Shown here one piece after another: positions 18,241 through 30,625 of a stretch of DNA of 64,000 nucleotides. The first letter of the stretch is position 1. Each line of letters starts with the position of its first letter. The position numbers and the translations under genes are program-made. The notes beneath the pieces were generated by a model that saw only the letters and a list, made by a program, of their open reading frames with translations, was not told where the DNA came from and ran no database searches. The DNA comes from Crenalkalicoccus roseus (GTDB taxonomy: Bacteria; Pseudomonadota; Alphaproteobacteria; Acetobacterales; Acetobacteraceae): the NCBI RefSeq assembly GCF_004761865.1, contig NZ_SJDM01000008.1:1-64000 (forward strand). Direction: 5' to 3'.

Positions 18241-19674
18241 ATGCCGGACCTGGCCTGGACCTCCGCCGCCGACCTCGCCGCGCTGATCCGCGCGCGACAT
18301 GTCTCGCCGGTGGAGGTGATGCGCGCCACGCTCGACCGCGCCGAGCGCTCCCAGCCCCTGCTCAACGCCTTCATCACGCTCTGTCCGGAGCAGGCCATGG
18401 CCGCGGCGCGGCAGGCCGAGACGGCGGTGATGCGGGGAGAGGCGCTGGGGCCGCTGCACGGCGTCCCCTTCTCGGTGAAGGATCTGGTGCCCACGGCGGG
18501 CGTGCGCACCACCTTGGGCTCGCTGATCTTCAAGGACCATGTACCGGAGCAGGATGCGGCGCTGGTGGCGCGGCTGAAGGCGGCGGGCGCGATCCTGTTC
18601 GGCAAGACCACCACGCCGGAGTTCGGCCAGAAGCCGCTGACCGAGGCGCCGCTGTTCGGAAGGACCAGGAACCCCTGGGACGCCTCGCGCACCCCCGGCG
18701 GCTCCTCGGGCGGGGCGGCGGTGGCGGTCGCCACCGGCATCGGGCCGCTCGCCGTGGCGACGGATGGCGGCGGCTCGACGCGCATCCCGGCGGCCTGCAA
18801 CGGCGTGGTCGGGTTCAAGCAGGGGCTCGGCGTGGTGCCGCAGGAATGGGCGCAGGACGGGTTCGGCAACATCTCCTACGTCACGCCGATGACGCGCACG
18901 GTGATGGACACGGCGCTGATGCTGGACGCCATAGCCGGCCCGCACCCCGCCGACCCCCTCACCGCCGGCCGCCCCCAGCCGCGCTTCGCCGAGGCGGCGC
19001 GGGCGGAGGGCGACCTCCGCGGCACGCGCATCGCCTGGCGCCCGCGCCTCGGCAATGCGCGCGTCGCGGCGGAGGTGCTGCGCCTCTGCGGCGAGGCGCT
19101 GCGCGACCTCGCCGGCACCGGCGCGGCGGTGGAGGAGCAGGCGGGCGCCTTCGAGAACCCGGAGGCGGTGTGGTTCGTGGTGAACGGCAGCTACCGCCTG
19201 GCGCAGTTCGGCCATCACCTGGAGCGCCACCGCGCCATCATGGACCCGGTCTTCGTGCGCCAGATGGACCGGGTGCGGAGCCACTCGGCGCAGGAGCTGT
19301 ACCGCGCCATCTTCCAGCGCACCGCGCTCTACCGGCAGGTGCAGTCCTGGTTCGAGGCGGCGGACATCGTGGCCATGCCCACCCTCTCCCGCACCGCCCT
19401 GCCGCTCGACCAGGACTTCTTCGGGCCGATCGAGATCGACGGGGAGGCGGTGCCCAACCTGCGCGCCGCCTGGTATCCCTACACCATGCCCTTCAACCTC
19501 ACCGGCAACCCCGCCGTCTCCCTCCCCTGCGGCGTCGCGTCCGACGGGCTGCCGGTGGCGATCCAGCTCGTCGCCCGGCCGGGCGAGGATGCGCGCCTCC
19601 TGCGCGTCGCCGCGCTGTTCGAGCAGGTGCGCTCCTGGGCGCGGCGCCGCCCCGCCGTGACGGGGCTCGACTGA
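18241..19674 (+). CDS. Amidase signature family hydrolase
   Basis: A 477-residue amidase with the full Ser-cisSer-Lys triad: Lys80 in PFSVKDL, the cis-Ser155 in TPGGSSGGAA, and the nucleophile Ser179 in ATDGGGSTRIPA, spaced 24 residues apart as expected. Members hydrolyse diverse carboxamides, including indoleacetamide, nicotinamide-like compounds and Glu-tRNA amidation in GatA. No gatB/gatC genes are nearby, so this is a catabolic amidase rather than GatA. GGGAGGAG precedes the ATG. Confidence 0.9.
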   Translation: MPDLAWTSAADLAALIRARHVSPVEVMRATLDRAERSQPLLNAFITLCPEQAMAAARQAETAVMRGEALGPLHGVPFSVKDLVPTAGVRTTLGSLIFKDHVPEQDAALVARLKAAGAILFGKTTTPEFGQKPLTEAPLFGRTRNPWDASRTPGGSSGGAAVAVATGIGPLAVATDGGGSTRIPAACNGVVGFKQGLGVVPQEWAQDGFGNISYVTPMTRTVMDTALMLDAIAGPHPADPLTAGRPQPRFAEAARAEGDLRGTRIAWRPRLGNARVAAEVLRLCGEALRDLAGTGAAVEEQAGAFENPEAVWFVVNGSYRLAQFGHHLERHRAIMDPVFVRQMDRVRSHSAQELYRAIFQRTALYRQVQSWFEAADIVAMPTLSRTALPLDQDFFGPIEIDGEAVPNLRAAWYPYTMPFNLTGNPAVSLPCGVASDGLPVAIQLVARPGEDARLLRVAALFEQVRSWARRRPAVTGLD

Positions 19675-19678
19675 GGCC

Positions 19679-20389
19679 ATGGAGCTGGAGCCCGCCCCGG
19701 GGTCGCTGCCGCCCGGCCACCGCGTCTATGCCATCGGCGACATCCATGGCTGCTCGGACCGCCTCGCCAGCCTGCACGCGCTGATCGCGCGCGACCTCGC
19801 GGCGCGGCCGGTAAAGCGGCCGCTGCTGCTGCACATCGGCGACTACGTGGACAAGGGGCCGGACAGCGCCGGGGTGCTGGAGCGCCTGCTGGCCGGGCCG
19901 CCCGTGCCGGGTCTGCCGGTGGTGAACCTGATGGGCAACCACGAGCGCACGATGCTGGATGCGCTGACCGGCGACCGCGCCTCGATCACCGACTGGCTCC
20001 ACACCGGCGGGCGCGAGGCGCTGGAGAGCTGGGGCGTGCCGGCGGAGGAGCCCGCCCTCTGGGCCGGGCGCATCCCGGCGCGCCATCAGGAGTTCGTCCG
20101 CGGCCTCGCCCTGCACCACCGGCTGGGCGACTACCTCTTCGTCCATGCCGGGGTGAAGCCGGGTGTGCCCCTGGAGCGGCAGGACCCGGACGACCTGCTG
20201 CGCATCCGCCAGACCTTCCTGAGCTCGGAGGCCGACCACGGCGCCATCGTCGTGCACGGCCATACCCCGGTGCGGCACGGGCCGGAGGTGTATCACAACC
20301 GCATCAACATCGACACCGGCGCGGTGTTCGGCCGCCCCCTCACCTGCCTGGTGCTGGAGGGGCGCCGGCTCGGCTTCCTGCAGGCCTGA
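19679..20389 (+). CDS. Metallophosphoesterase of the PPP/ApaH-like group
   Basis: A 236-residue calcineurin-like phosphoesterase. Metal-binding blocks are in order: YAIGDIHGCSDRL, LLHIGDYVDKGPDS, NLMGNHERTML, and VVHGHTPV near the C-terminus. This matches bacterial Ser/Thr protein phosphatase (PrpA-like) or diadenosine tetraphosphatase-like enzymes. It begins 4 bases after the amidase stop, so cotranscription is likely, although a functional link is not evident. Confidence 0.88.
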   Translation: MELEPAPGSLPPGHRVYAIGDIHGCSDRLASLHALIARDLAARPVKRPLLLHIGDYVDKGPDSAGVLERLLAGPPVPGLPVVNLMGNHERTMLDALTGDRASITDWLHTGGREALESWGVPAEEPALWAGRIPARHQEFVRGLALHHRLGDYLFVHAGVKPGVPLERQDPDDLLRIRQTFLSSEADHGAIVVHGHTPVRHGPEVYHNRINIDTGAVFGRPLTCLVLEGRRLGFLQA

Positions 20390-20404
20390 CGCGCCCGGCG
20401 CGCG

Positions 20405-21148
20405 TCAGCCGGCGAGCAGCACCGCCAGCCCCGCGGCGCCGGCCGCGGCGGCGCCGATCGCCACCCGCTCCAACGCCCCCCGCAGGGGCGGGGTGCCGGT
20501 GGTCCGCGCCTGCAGATAGCCAAGGCCGAGCAGCGCCGCGCCGGTCAGAAGGGCGGAGGCGAGAAGCGCCTCGCCCGCCGCCGCCACCAGCGCGTAGGGC
20601 AGGAGCGGCACCAGCCCGGCCAGCCCGTGGGCCAGGCCCACCCTGGACGCCGCGGCGGCGGCATGGCCGGGCAGCGGCTCCTGCAGATCGAGCTCGAACC
20701 GCATCATGAAATCCACCCAGCGCCTGCGGTCGGCGGCGATCGCCTCGGTGGCGCGCTGCAGGGTCTCGCCGCGCAGCCCGTACCGGTGCAGCAGCGCCGC
20801 GACCTCCCACTTCTCGCGCTCGGGGTAGTCGTGGGTTTCCTGCTCCTCCCGCGCGCGTTCGGCGGCGTAGTGCCGCGCCTCGGCGCGACGGGCGAAATAG
20901 AGGCCGAGCCCGTGCGCGATGCCGCCGGCGGCGGCCGCGGCAACGCCGAGGGCGAGGACCGGCCCCGCCGCGACGCCACCCATGGCCAGCGCCGCGGCCA
21001 GGGCGAAGGGCAGCACCATCCCCGCCAAGGCGCCGGCGATGAGATCGCGCACCGCCTCCGGCACCCTGACATGCTGTTCGCCTTCCGGCGGGCCGGGAGG
21101 CTGAGGCGGAAGCCCTTCGCGGTAGGGGGCGGGTACGGGAGTGTCCAT
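20405..21148 (-). CDS. VIT1/CCC1-family iron/manganese transporter-like protein
   Basis: A 247-residue membrane protein. Membrane segments are visible at about residues 33-60 and 64-88, and three more between 175 and 247, giving the five-helix plan of VIT1/CCC1 transporters. Between helices 2 and 3 lies a charged helical segment (residues 90-155) rich in Glu, including [15 protein letters not shown] and FELDLQEP, which corresponds to the metal-collecting domain. It probably moves Fe2+ or Mn2+ across the inner membrane. Convergent with the phosphoesterase. Confidence 0.8.
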   Translation of the reverse strand: MDTPVPAPYREGLPPQPPGPPEGEQHVRVPEAVRDLIAGALAGMVLPFALAAALAMGGVAAGPVLALGVAAAAAGGIAHGLGLYFARRAEARHYAAERAREEQETHDYPEREKWEVAALLHRYGLRGETLQRATEAIAADRRRWVDFMMRFELDLQEPLPGHAAAAASRVGLAHGLAGLVPLLPYALVAAAGEALLASALLTGAALLGLGYLQARTTGTPPLRGALERVAIGAAAAGAAGLAVLLAG

Positions 21149-21221
21149 GCCACTCAAGCTAGGGTGTCCGGCGGCCCATGGCGACAGCGGAGAAGGCGGA
21201 CGCGGGCCGCCCCGGCGCGGG

Positions 21222-21250
21222 TTGCCCCCCGGAGGAGCCCCCTCTATAGG
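21222..21250 (+). promoter_or_regulatory. Candidate sigma-70-type promoter for tkt
   Basis: TTGCCC and TATAGG boxes are separated by exactly 17 bases, each matching the consensus at four of six positions. They lie 29 bases ahead of the proposed TTG start of transketolase. Confidence 0.4.
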
Positions 21251-21278
21251 GCGCCGCGTTGCGGAGATCGAGACAGCC

Positions 21279-23327
21279 TTGGCCACCACCGAGCCCGATA
21301 CCCAGCCAGCAACGCGCCCGACGCCCGCGCAGCATCGCCAGGCCGAGATCCTCGCCCGCCCCGCCTCCGAGGAGCGGCGCATGGCGGATGCCATCCGTGC
21401 CCTGGCGATCGACGCGGTGGAGGCGGCGAAATCCGGCCATCCCGGCATGCCGATGGGCATGGCCGACGCGGCGACGGTGTTGTTCACCCGCTTCCTGAAA
21501 TACGACGCCGCCGATCCGCGCTGGCCGGACCGGGACCGCTTCGTCCTGTCGGCCGGGCACGGCTCCATGCTGCTCTACGCCCTGCTGCACCTGACCGGAC
21601 ATGCCGGCATGGACACCGAGGCGCTGCGCCGCTTCCGCCAGCTCCACTCGCCAGCGGCAGGGCACCCGGAATTCGGCGAGCATCCGGGAATCGAGACCAC
21701 CACCGGGCCGCTCGGCCAGGGCATCGCCAACGCCGTCGGCATGGCGCTGGCGGAACGCCTGCTGGCCGCACGCTTCGGCAGGTCGCTGGTGGACCACCGC
21801 ACCTGGGTCATCGCCTCGGACGGCGACCTGCAGGAGGGGGTGAGCCACGAGGCCGCCTCGCTCGCCGGGCATCTGCAACTCGGCAAGCTCACCGTGCTGT
21901 GGGACGACAACAGCATCTCCATCGACGGCGACACCGCCCTCTCCTTCTCCGAGGACGTGCTGAGGCGCTTCGCCGCCTATGGCTGGGCGGTGCGCCGCGT
22001 GGACGGGCACGACCACGCCGAGGTGGCTGCGGCGCTCGCCTGGGCCTGCCGCAGCCGCCGCCCGACGCTGATCGCCTGCCGCACCGTCATCGGTTTCGGC
22101 GCGCCGAAGAAGGCCGGCACGGCGGCGAGCCACGGCGCCCCCCTCGGCCCGGAGGAGGCGGCGGCGGCGAAGAGCGCGCTCGGCTGGAACCACCCGCCTT
22201 TCGAGGTCCCAGACGGGCTGCGCGAGCGCTGGGAGGCGGCGGGGCGGCGCGGCGGCGGCGCCCGCCGCTCCTGGCTCAAGCGCCTGGCCCGGCACCCGCA
22301 GCGCGAGGAGTTCGAGCGCGCCATGGCCGGGCGACTGCCGGAGAACTGGCATGAGCGCCTGGCGGCGCTGCGCGCCGCGCTGGCCACGGAGCGGCCGAAG
22401 CTCGCCACCCGCGTCTCCAGCCAGAAGGCGCTGGAGGCGCTGGTGCCGGTGGTGCCGGACATGGTGGGGGGCTCGGCCGACCTGACGGGGTCCAACAACA
22501 CCAATGTGAAGGGTGTTCCCGCGATCGCGCCTGGCAACTTCGCCGGCCGCTACGTCCATTGGGGTGTGCGCGAGCATGGCATGGCGGCGGCGATGAACGG
22601 CATGGCGCTGCATGGCGGGATCATTCCCTATTCGGGCACCTTCCTGGTGTTCAGCGACTACATGCGCCCCGCGATCCGCCTTGCCGCGCTGATGCGTCAG
22701 CGCGTGATCCATGTGCTGACGCATGACAGCATCGGGCTCGGCGAGGACGGGCCGACCCACCAGCCGGTGGAGCACCTTGCCTCGCTGCGCGCCATGCCCA
22801 ACCTCTGCGTCTTCCGCCCCGCCGACGCGATCGAGACCGCGGAGTGCTGGGAACTCGCGGTGAAGCGCGCCGACGGCCCCTCGGTGCTGGCGCTGACCCG
22901 CCAGGGCGTGCCGGCGCTGCGGACCGACGCGGGCGAGAACCGCTGCGCGCGCGGCGGCTACGTGCTCGCCGAAGCCAGCGGGCCGCGACGCGCGACGCTG
23001 ATCGCCACCGGCAGCGAGGTCGCGGTGGCGATGGCGGCGCGCGAGGCGCTGGAGGCCGAGGGTATCCCCGCCGCCGTCGTCTCCCTGCCCTGCTGGGAGA
23101 TCTTCGCCGCGCAGGACCTCGGCTACCGCGAGGAGGTACTGGGCGAGGCGCTCCGCGTCGGCATCGAGGCCGCCGCCGGCTTCGGCTGGGAGCGCTGGCT
23201 GGGGCCGGAAGGGATCTTCATCGGCATGACCGGCTTCGGCGCCAGCGCGCCGGCCGAGGCGCTGTTCCGCCATTTCGGCATCACGCCGGAGGCGGTGGCG
23301 GCGGCGGTGCGCAAGCGGCTGAACTGA
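21279..23327 (+). CDS. tkt: Transketolase
   Basis: A 682-residue thiamine-diphosphate enzyme that exchanges two-carbon units between sugar phosphates in the pentose phosphate (and, where present, Calvin) cycle. Motifs are [49 protein letters not shown], the ThDP-binding ASDGDLQEG with NNSISIDG, and the C-terminal [16 protein letters not shown]. The start is uncertain: a TTG at 21279 fits the promoter seen upstream, while ATG 21381 with GAGGAG upstream would begin right at MADAIRAL. First gene of a tkt-gap-pgk set. Confidence 0.95.
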   Translation: MATTEPDTQPATRPTPAQHRQAEILARPASEERRMADAIRALAIDAVEAAKSGHPGMPMGMADAATVLFTRFLKYDAADPRWPDRDRFVLSAGHGSMLLYALLHLTGHAGMDTEALRRFRQLHSPAAGHPEFGEHPGIETTTGPLGQGIANAVGMALAERLLAARFGRSLVDHRTWVIASDGDLQEGVSHEAASLAGHLQLGKLTVLWDDNSISIDGDTALSFSEDVLRRFAAYGWAVRRVDGHDHAEVAAALAWACRSRRPTLIACRTVIGFGAPKKAGTAASHGAPLGPEEAAAAKSALGWNHPPFEVPDGLRERWEAAGRRGGGARRSWLKRLARHPQREEFERAMAGRLPENWHERLAALRAALATERPKLATRVSSQKALEALVPVVPDMVGGSADLTGSNNTNVKGVPAIAPGNFAGRYVHWGVREHGMAAAMNGMALHGGIIPYSGTFLVFSDYMRPAIRLAALMRQRVIHVLTHDSIGLGEDGPTHQPVEHLASLRAMPNLCVFRPADAIETAECWELAVKRADGPSVLALTRQGVPALRTDAGENRCARGGYVLAEASGPRRATLIATGSEVAVAMAAREALEAEGIPAAVVSLPCWEIFAAQDLGYREEVLGEALRVGIEAAAGFGWERWLGPEGIFIGMTGFGASAPAEALFRHFGITPEAVAAAVRKRLN

Positions 23328-23352
23328 ACGAACAACCGGGAAGGAGCACCCC

Positions 23353-24396
23353 ATGGCCGTCAAGGTCGCGATCAACGGGTTCGGGCGCATCGGGCGCCTG
23401 GTGCTGCGCGCCGCCGTCGAGAGCGGGCGCGACGATGTCGAGTTCGTCGCCATCAACGACCTCGGCAGCCCCGAGGCGAACGCCCATCTGTTCAAGTACG
23501 ACAGCGTCCATGGCCGCTTCCCCGGCGAGGTGACGGTCGAGGGCGACACCATGACCATCACCATGGGCGGCCGCCGCTGGGGCCCGATCAAGGTGACGGC
23601 CGAGCGCGACCCCACCAAGCTGCCCTGGCAGGGCGTGGACGTCGCCGCCGAGTGCACCGGCATCTTCACCAAGTCCGACCAGGCGGCGAGGCTGCTGCAG
23701 GCCGGCGCGCGCAAGGTGCTGGTCTCCGCCCCAGTGACTTGGGCCGAGGAGCACGCGGACATCACCGCGCAGGCGACGATCGTCTACGGCGTGAACCACG
23801 ACACGCTGAAGCCCTCGCACAGGATCGTCTCCAACGCCTCCTGCACCACCAACTGCCTCGCGCCCATGGCCAAGGTGCTGCATGAGAAGTTCGGCATCGA
23901 GCGCGGCTACATGGTGACGGTGCACGCCTACACCGGCGACCAGAACACGGTGGACACGCTGCACAAGGACCTGCACCGTGCCCGCGCCGCCGCCGTCTCC
24001 GCCATTCCCACCACCACGGGCGCGGCGAAGGCGGTCGGCCTCGTGCTGCCGGAGCTGAAGGGAAAGCTGGACGGCACCGCCATCCGCATCCCGACGCCGA
24101 ACGTCTCCCTCGTCTCGCTCGACGTGAACCTGAAGGCCAAGGGCGTGACCAAGGAGCAGGTGAACCAGGCGATGAAGGAGGCCTCCGAGGGGGCGCTCAA
24201 GGGAATCCTCGCCTACAACACCGAGCCCCTCGTCTCCGTGGACTTCAACCACAACCCGGCCTCCTGCACCTTCGACGCGACGCAGACGCAGAGCGTGGAC
24301 AATGGCGGGATGATCCGGGTGATGGGCTGGTACGACAACGAGTGGGGCTTCTCCAACCGGATGTCGGACACCGCCGCGCTGCTGGGGAAGCTGTAG
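23353..24396 (+). CDS. gap: Glyceraldehyde-3-phosphate dehydrogenase, type I
   Basis: A 347-residue NAD-dependent GAPDH. The nucleotide fold begins [15 protein letters not shown]; the catalytic site is [12 protein letters not shown] with Cys164 and a downstream His in TVHAYTGDQ. The C-terminus has [18 protein letters not shown] stands before the ATG, 25 bases after the tkt stop. It converts glyceraldehyde-3-phosphate to 1,3-bisphosphoglycerate, and its product is the substrate of the Pgk encoded next. Confidence 0.97.
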   Translation: MAVKVAINGFGRIGRLVLRAAVESGRDDVEFVAINDLGSPEANAHLFKYDSVHGRFPGEVTVEGDTMTITMGGRRWGPIKVTAERDPTKLPWQGVDVAAECTGIFTKSDQAARLLQAGARKVLVSAPVTWAEEHADITAQATIVYGVNHDTLKPSHRIVSNASCTTNCLAPMAKVLHEKFGIERGYMVTVHAYTGDQNTVDTLHKDLHRARAAAVSAIPTTTGAAKAVGLVLPELKGKLDGTAIRIPTPNVSLVSLDVNLKAKGVTKEQVNQAMKEASEGALKGILAYNTEPLVSVDFNHNPASCTFDATQTQSVDNGGMIRVMGWYDNEWGFSNRMSDTAALLGKL

Positions 24397-24512
24397 CCTT
24401 CCGGCACGCCTGCCGGCGCGTGCCGCGGTCCTGCCGGCCACGCGCCGCCACGTCCAACACGGCCTTGGCGCGGGCCGGGAAGGTTCGCGCCACCCTTCCT
24501 GGAGCACGCGCC

Positions 24513-25709
<1,197 letters not shown>

Positions 25710-25711
25710 GC

Positions 25712-27316
25712 TTACGGGCGGGTGGGTTCAAGGATCAGCCCCTCGGCCGGACGCAGCGGCACCTCCGGCCCCTCCACCGTGCCTTCACGGTCGAGCGCGG
25801 TGGAGAGCAGCAGCCGTGCCCGACCGGCATCCGGTGGCAGGCGCAGCGCGCGTGGCGCGTGGCCGAGATTCAGCGCCACCAGCAGCCTCTCCCCATCCCG
25901 GCCGCGCCGCTCATAGGCGAGCACCTCCTCCGCTGCCCGCAGCGGGAGGTAGCCGCCGGTGCGCAGCGCCGTCCGCTGCCGGCGGAGAGCGATCAGCCGG
26001 CGATGCAGCGCCAGCATGGAGCGCGGATCGGCTTCCTGCGCCGCCACGTTGCGCACCGGCCAATCGGGATTCAAGGGCAGCCATGGCTCGCCGGTGGTGA
26101 AGCCGGCGTTGCACGAACCGTCCCAGGGCATCGGCGTGCGCACGGGATCGCGGTTGAGGCCGAGGCCCGGCTCGTTCCTCTCCCACGGATCCTGCACGCG
26201 CCCGGGCGGTATCGGCACGTCCTCGAGGCCGATCTCGTCGCCATAATAGAGCGTCGGCGTGCCGCGCAGCGTCAGCAGCAGCATCGCCGCGACGCGCGCC
26301 TGCGCCGCTCCGACCCGGCTGGCGACGCGCCGCCGGTCGTGGTTGCCCAGTACTCAGTTGGGCCAGCCGCCCGCTGGCAGATGCGCCTCATACTCGTGGA
26401 TGATGCGGCCGATCTCCTCCGCCCGCCAGGTGGCGGACAGGAGCTGGAAGTTGAAGGGCAGGTGCGCGCCCCGCATGTCCTGCCCGTAATAGGCGACCAG
26501 CCGCTCGACCGGCAGGTAGATCTCTCCGATCAGGAGGCGCTCCGGATACTCGTCCAGCACCGCGCGCATCTCCGCCACCACCTCGTGCACCTCCGGGCGG
26601 TCTGCGGAGTAGAGCTGCAGGCAGCGGCGGATCCCTGGCTGATCGGGGGTCCAGTCTGGGTTCGGAGGGTTGTTCCGGAACCGGTCGTCCTTGATCAGGT
26701 GCCACAGCACGTCCACGCGGAACCCATCCACGCCGCGGTCCAGCCAGAAGCGCAGCACCTCATACATGGCGCGCCGCACCTCTCCGTTGCGCCAGTTGAG
26801 GTCCGGCTGCTCCCGGAGGAAGGCGTGGTAGTAGTACTGGCCGGTCGCGGCGTCACACTCCCAGGCGCTGCCGCCAAAATTCGAAAGCCAATTGTTGGGC
26901 GGTCCTCCATCCGGCGCCGGGTCGCGCCAGATGTACCAGTCCCGCTTCGGACTGCTGCGCGAGGCACGGCTCTCGACGAACCAGGGATGCCGGTCGGAGG
27001 TGTGGTTGGGCACGAAGTCGAGGATGACGCGCAGGCCGCGCGCATGCGCTTCTGCGATCAGCCGGTCGAAGTCGGCGAGCGTTCCGAAGATCGGATCCAC
27101 GCCGCGGTAGTCGGCGACATCGTAGCCGAAATCCGCCATCGGGGAGGGATAGAAGGGCGAGATCCAGACCGCGTCCACGCCGAGGGCGGCAAGATGACCG
27201 AGCCTCCGGCGGATTCCCTCCAGGTCGCCAATGCCGTCGCCGTTGCTATCCTGGAAGGAGCGCGGGTAGATCTGGTAGATGACGCCCTGCTGCCACCATC
27301 GTGCATCGCCTGTCAT
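25712..27316 (-). pseudogene. GH13 alpha-glucosidase/oligo-1,6-glucosidase interrupted by an in-frame TGA
   Basis: A 535-codon GH13 reading frame from MTGDARWWQQGVIYQIYPRS to its natural stop, broken only by TGA at codon 321 (26354-26356). The canonical family sequence there is NWVLGNHD; here it reads N-stop-VLGNHD, so a TGG-to-TGA change is the simplest explanation. The nucleophile Asp202 (GFRVDVLW) and acid/base Glu265 (LIGEIYLP) lie before the stop; the third catalytic Asp327 in GNHD and the C-terminal beta domain lie after it. No frameshift is present. A truncated product would be inactive. The gene starts 32 bases after the UDP-xylose synthase gene in the same direction and was probably part of that operon. 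Confidence 0.85.
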
Positions 27317-27348
27317 AGCGCGCTTTCCATCGAGCGGAGCCCGGCAGC

Positions 27349-28412
<1,064 letters not shown>

Positions 28413-28416
<4 letters not shown>

Positions 28417-29534
28417 GAACCCACTCCTCCTGCGACCCGCGCCTGGCACCCGGCGGCACGGCTTCGCTTGGCCGCCAGCAGGTGATGTTCCAGCGCCTCG
28501 GCCCTGTGCTCCGCCGTGTGCTCGGCGAGGATGCGCCGCCGCGCCGCATCGCCGAGCGCGCGACGGTGCTCCTCGGGCATGTGCAGCAGCGCCCCCAGCA
28601 CGTCCTCGACGCTGCGCACGAGGATGATCTCCCGCTCCGGGGCCAGGATGCTGCCGATCCCCTCCCAGATGTCCGAGATGATCGGCGTGGCGCAGGCGGC
28701 GGCCTCGAACAGGCGCACGCTCGGGCTCCAGCCCATGCGCGCCATGTCTGCGCGGGTGACGTTCAGGGTGAAGCGACAGGCGGCATAGAAGGCAGGGTGC
28801 TCCGCCGGTGGCACGTGCTCGATCCGCTCCACATTGGGCGGCCATGCGATGCCGGACGGATATCGCGGCCCAGCCACGGCGAAGCGAAGTTGCGGCGCGC
28901 GGCGCGCGGGTTCGATCAGCAGCCGCTCCAGCGCCGGCTGGCGATCCTCGCTCCAGGTGCCCAGATAGCCGAGGTCCCAGCGAGGCGTCAGGCCGAGCGG
29001 ACGATAGGTCTCCGCATCAACGGAGCAGTAGAGCGCACACGCCGCCGGAGCGCCGTACTCGCGAACCAGGCGCCTCAGCACCGGTCCGCCGGTGAAGGAG
29101 AGGTACAGGTCGTAGCCGGGGATCAGATCGGGAGAGAGGTACTCGAAATCACCGCGCTCCAGCTTCGCGAGCGTCACCGGGGTATCTATGTCGTAGAAGG
29201 CGGTGACGCCCCGCGCCTCCGCCTGCACCATCCGTCCCACCGCCACCCCCTCGGGCACGTAGGAGCCCACGATCACCGCATCCGCCTCCGCGATCGCTCC
29301 CCGCCATTCCTTCAGACCGCCGAGATCCTCGTAAAACATCAGGCGGCAATACTCCGGTGCCGTCAGGTCCCGGTGCGCGGCGTACCAGGGCGTGTCGCGT
29401 TCCATGAACAGGATGTCGTGGCCACGCCGTGCGAGGGCGCGCAGCAGGGCGCGCCAGGTGGTCGCGTGACCATTGCCCCAGGAGGAGGAGAGGCTGAGCC
29501 CAAGCACGACGATGCGCATGCCGCCCGAGTTCAT
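28413..29534 (-). CDS. CgeB-like glycosyltransferase (copy 3)
   Basis: A 373-residue GT-B fold protein of the CgeB/DUF3880 group. N-terminal domain: RIVVLGLSLSSSWGNGHATTWRALLRAL, then FYDIDTPVTL; C-terminal donor-binding part: DLGYLGTWSEDRQPALERLL, FTLNVTRADMARMGWSPSVRLFEAAACATPIISDIWEGI with the usual Glu in RLFEAAA. It would add a sugar to a growing glycan in the cytoplasm. Start MNSGG is chosen because its ATG overlaps the upstream stop by 4 bases. Two similar genes precede it. Donor and acceptor are unknown. Confidence 0.8.
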
Positions 29535-30625
29535 GCGGAGGCGCCTTCCCGCCTGCGGACCGCCTCGGCGCGGAGCAGCGCATCCACCTGTGCGCCACGC
29601 CGCGCGTAGGTATGCTCTGCGAGAATCCGTGCCCGCGCCGCCGCACCGATGGAACGCGCCCGATCCGGGGCGAGGTCGCGCAGCAGTTCCGCGACCTCCC
29701 TCCCATCGCGCGCCACCAGCACCTCCTTGCCCTCCGCCAGGAACAGATCGAGCCCCTCCCAGACGTCGGTGATCAGGCAGGCACCGGCGCCCGCGGCCTC
29801 GAACACGCGCGTTGCCGGCGAGAAGCCGATCGCGGCCATGCTGTCGCGGGCGATGTTCAGGATGGCGATCGGCGTGACATTGAAGGCGTTGTGATCGCGC
29901 GTGTACACGTGGCCGAGATGCCGCACGTTTGCCGGCATCGCCTTCGTCTCCCAGCCATTGCCGCCTATCAGGAAGCGTCGCTCCGGAAGCGCGGCAGCGG
30001 CACGCAGGAAGAATTCCTCCACCCGAGCCTCACGGTCCGGCAAGCGGTTGCCGAGGAAGGAGAGATCAGCCGCGAAGCGCGGATCAGGCGGCACCGGATG
30101 ATGCGTCTCTGGGTCCAGCGCATTGTAGACCGGCACGCAGCGTCGTGCGCCAAGGCTCTCGTAGGCTTCCACCACCGGCGGTCCGCCACCATAGGTGAGC
30201 ACGAGATCAAGCGAGGGCAGCGCACGGCGAAGCGGATGGTCAGGTGCGGCACGCAGTTCGGCGAGGGTCGCCGGCGCGTCCACGTCCCAGAAGATGCGGA
30301 TCGCATCCGGACGGGCCGCCGCCATCACGCCCCGCAGCAGTGCGTCGTCGAAGACGCCGACACCGCTTGCCTTCACCACCACATCAGCCTGCGCCGCCTC
30401 GGCGGTCACGGCGCGGAGCCCGTCCTGGGTGGGCGGCCATACCTGCACTTCCGCCCAGCGGGGCGGCTCGATGTCGCGGTGCTGCTGGCGCCCGAAGGCA
30501 TCGGGTTCGTAGAAGGTGATGCGGTAGCCGCGCCTCGCGAGGTCATGGAGCATGCCACGGTAGTATGTGGCGGCGCCGTTCCAGTAGGAGGAAAGCAGGC
30601 TCGATCCGTAGAAAGCGATCCTCAT
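29531..30625 (-). CDS. CgeB-like glycosyltransferase (copy 2)
   Basis: A 364-residue relative of its neighbours. It opens RIAFYGSSLLSSYWNGAATYYRGMLHDLARRGY, shows FWDVDAPATL in the place of the neighbour's FYDIDTPVTL, and ends with DLSFLGNRLPDREARVEEFF, NVTPIAILNIARDSMAAIGFSPATRVFEAAGAGACLITDVWEG. The conserved Glu of GT-B enzymes is in RVFEAAG. Both ends share 4-base overlaps with the flanking genes. Probably cytosolic; substrate unknown. Confidence 0.8.
   Translation of the reverse strand: MRIAFYGSSLLSSYWNGAATYYRGMLHDLARRGYRITFYEPDAFGRQQHRDIEPPRWAEVQVWPPTQDGLRAVTAEAAQADVVVKASGVGVFDDALLRGVMAAARPDAIRIFWDVDAPATLAELRAAPDHPLRRALPSLDLVLTYGGGPPVVEAYESLGARRCVPVYNALDPETHHPVPPDPRFAADLSFLGNRLPDREARVEEFFLRAAAALPERRFLIGGNGWETKAMPANVRHLGHVYTRDHNAFNVTPIAILNIARDSMAAIGFSPATRVFEAAGAGACLITDVWEGLDLFLAEGKEVLVARDGREVAELLRDLAPDRARSIGAAARARILAEHTYARRGAQVDALLRAEAVRRREGASA

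Noticed and set aside
26354-26356. TGA in the GH13 gene as a selenocysteine codon
   Set aside because: The family has Trp here, not Cys, no SECIS-like hairpin is evident directly after it, and selenoprotein glycosidases are not known.
25712-27316. Two separate genes for the GH13 halves
   Set aside because: The second half has no start with a ribosome site and only completes the first; both lie in one frame with a single stop between.
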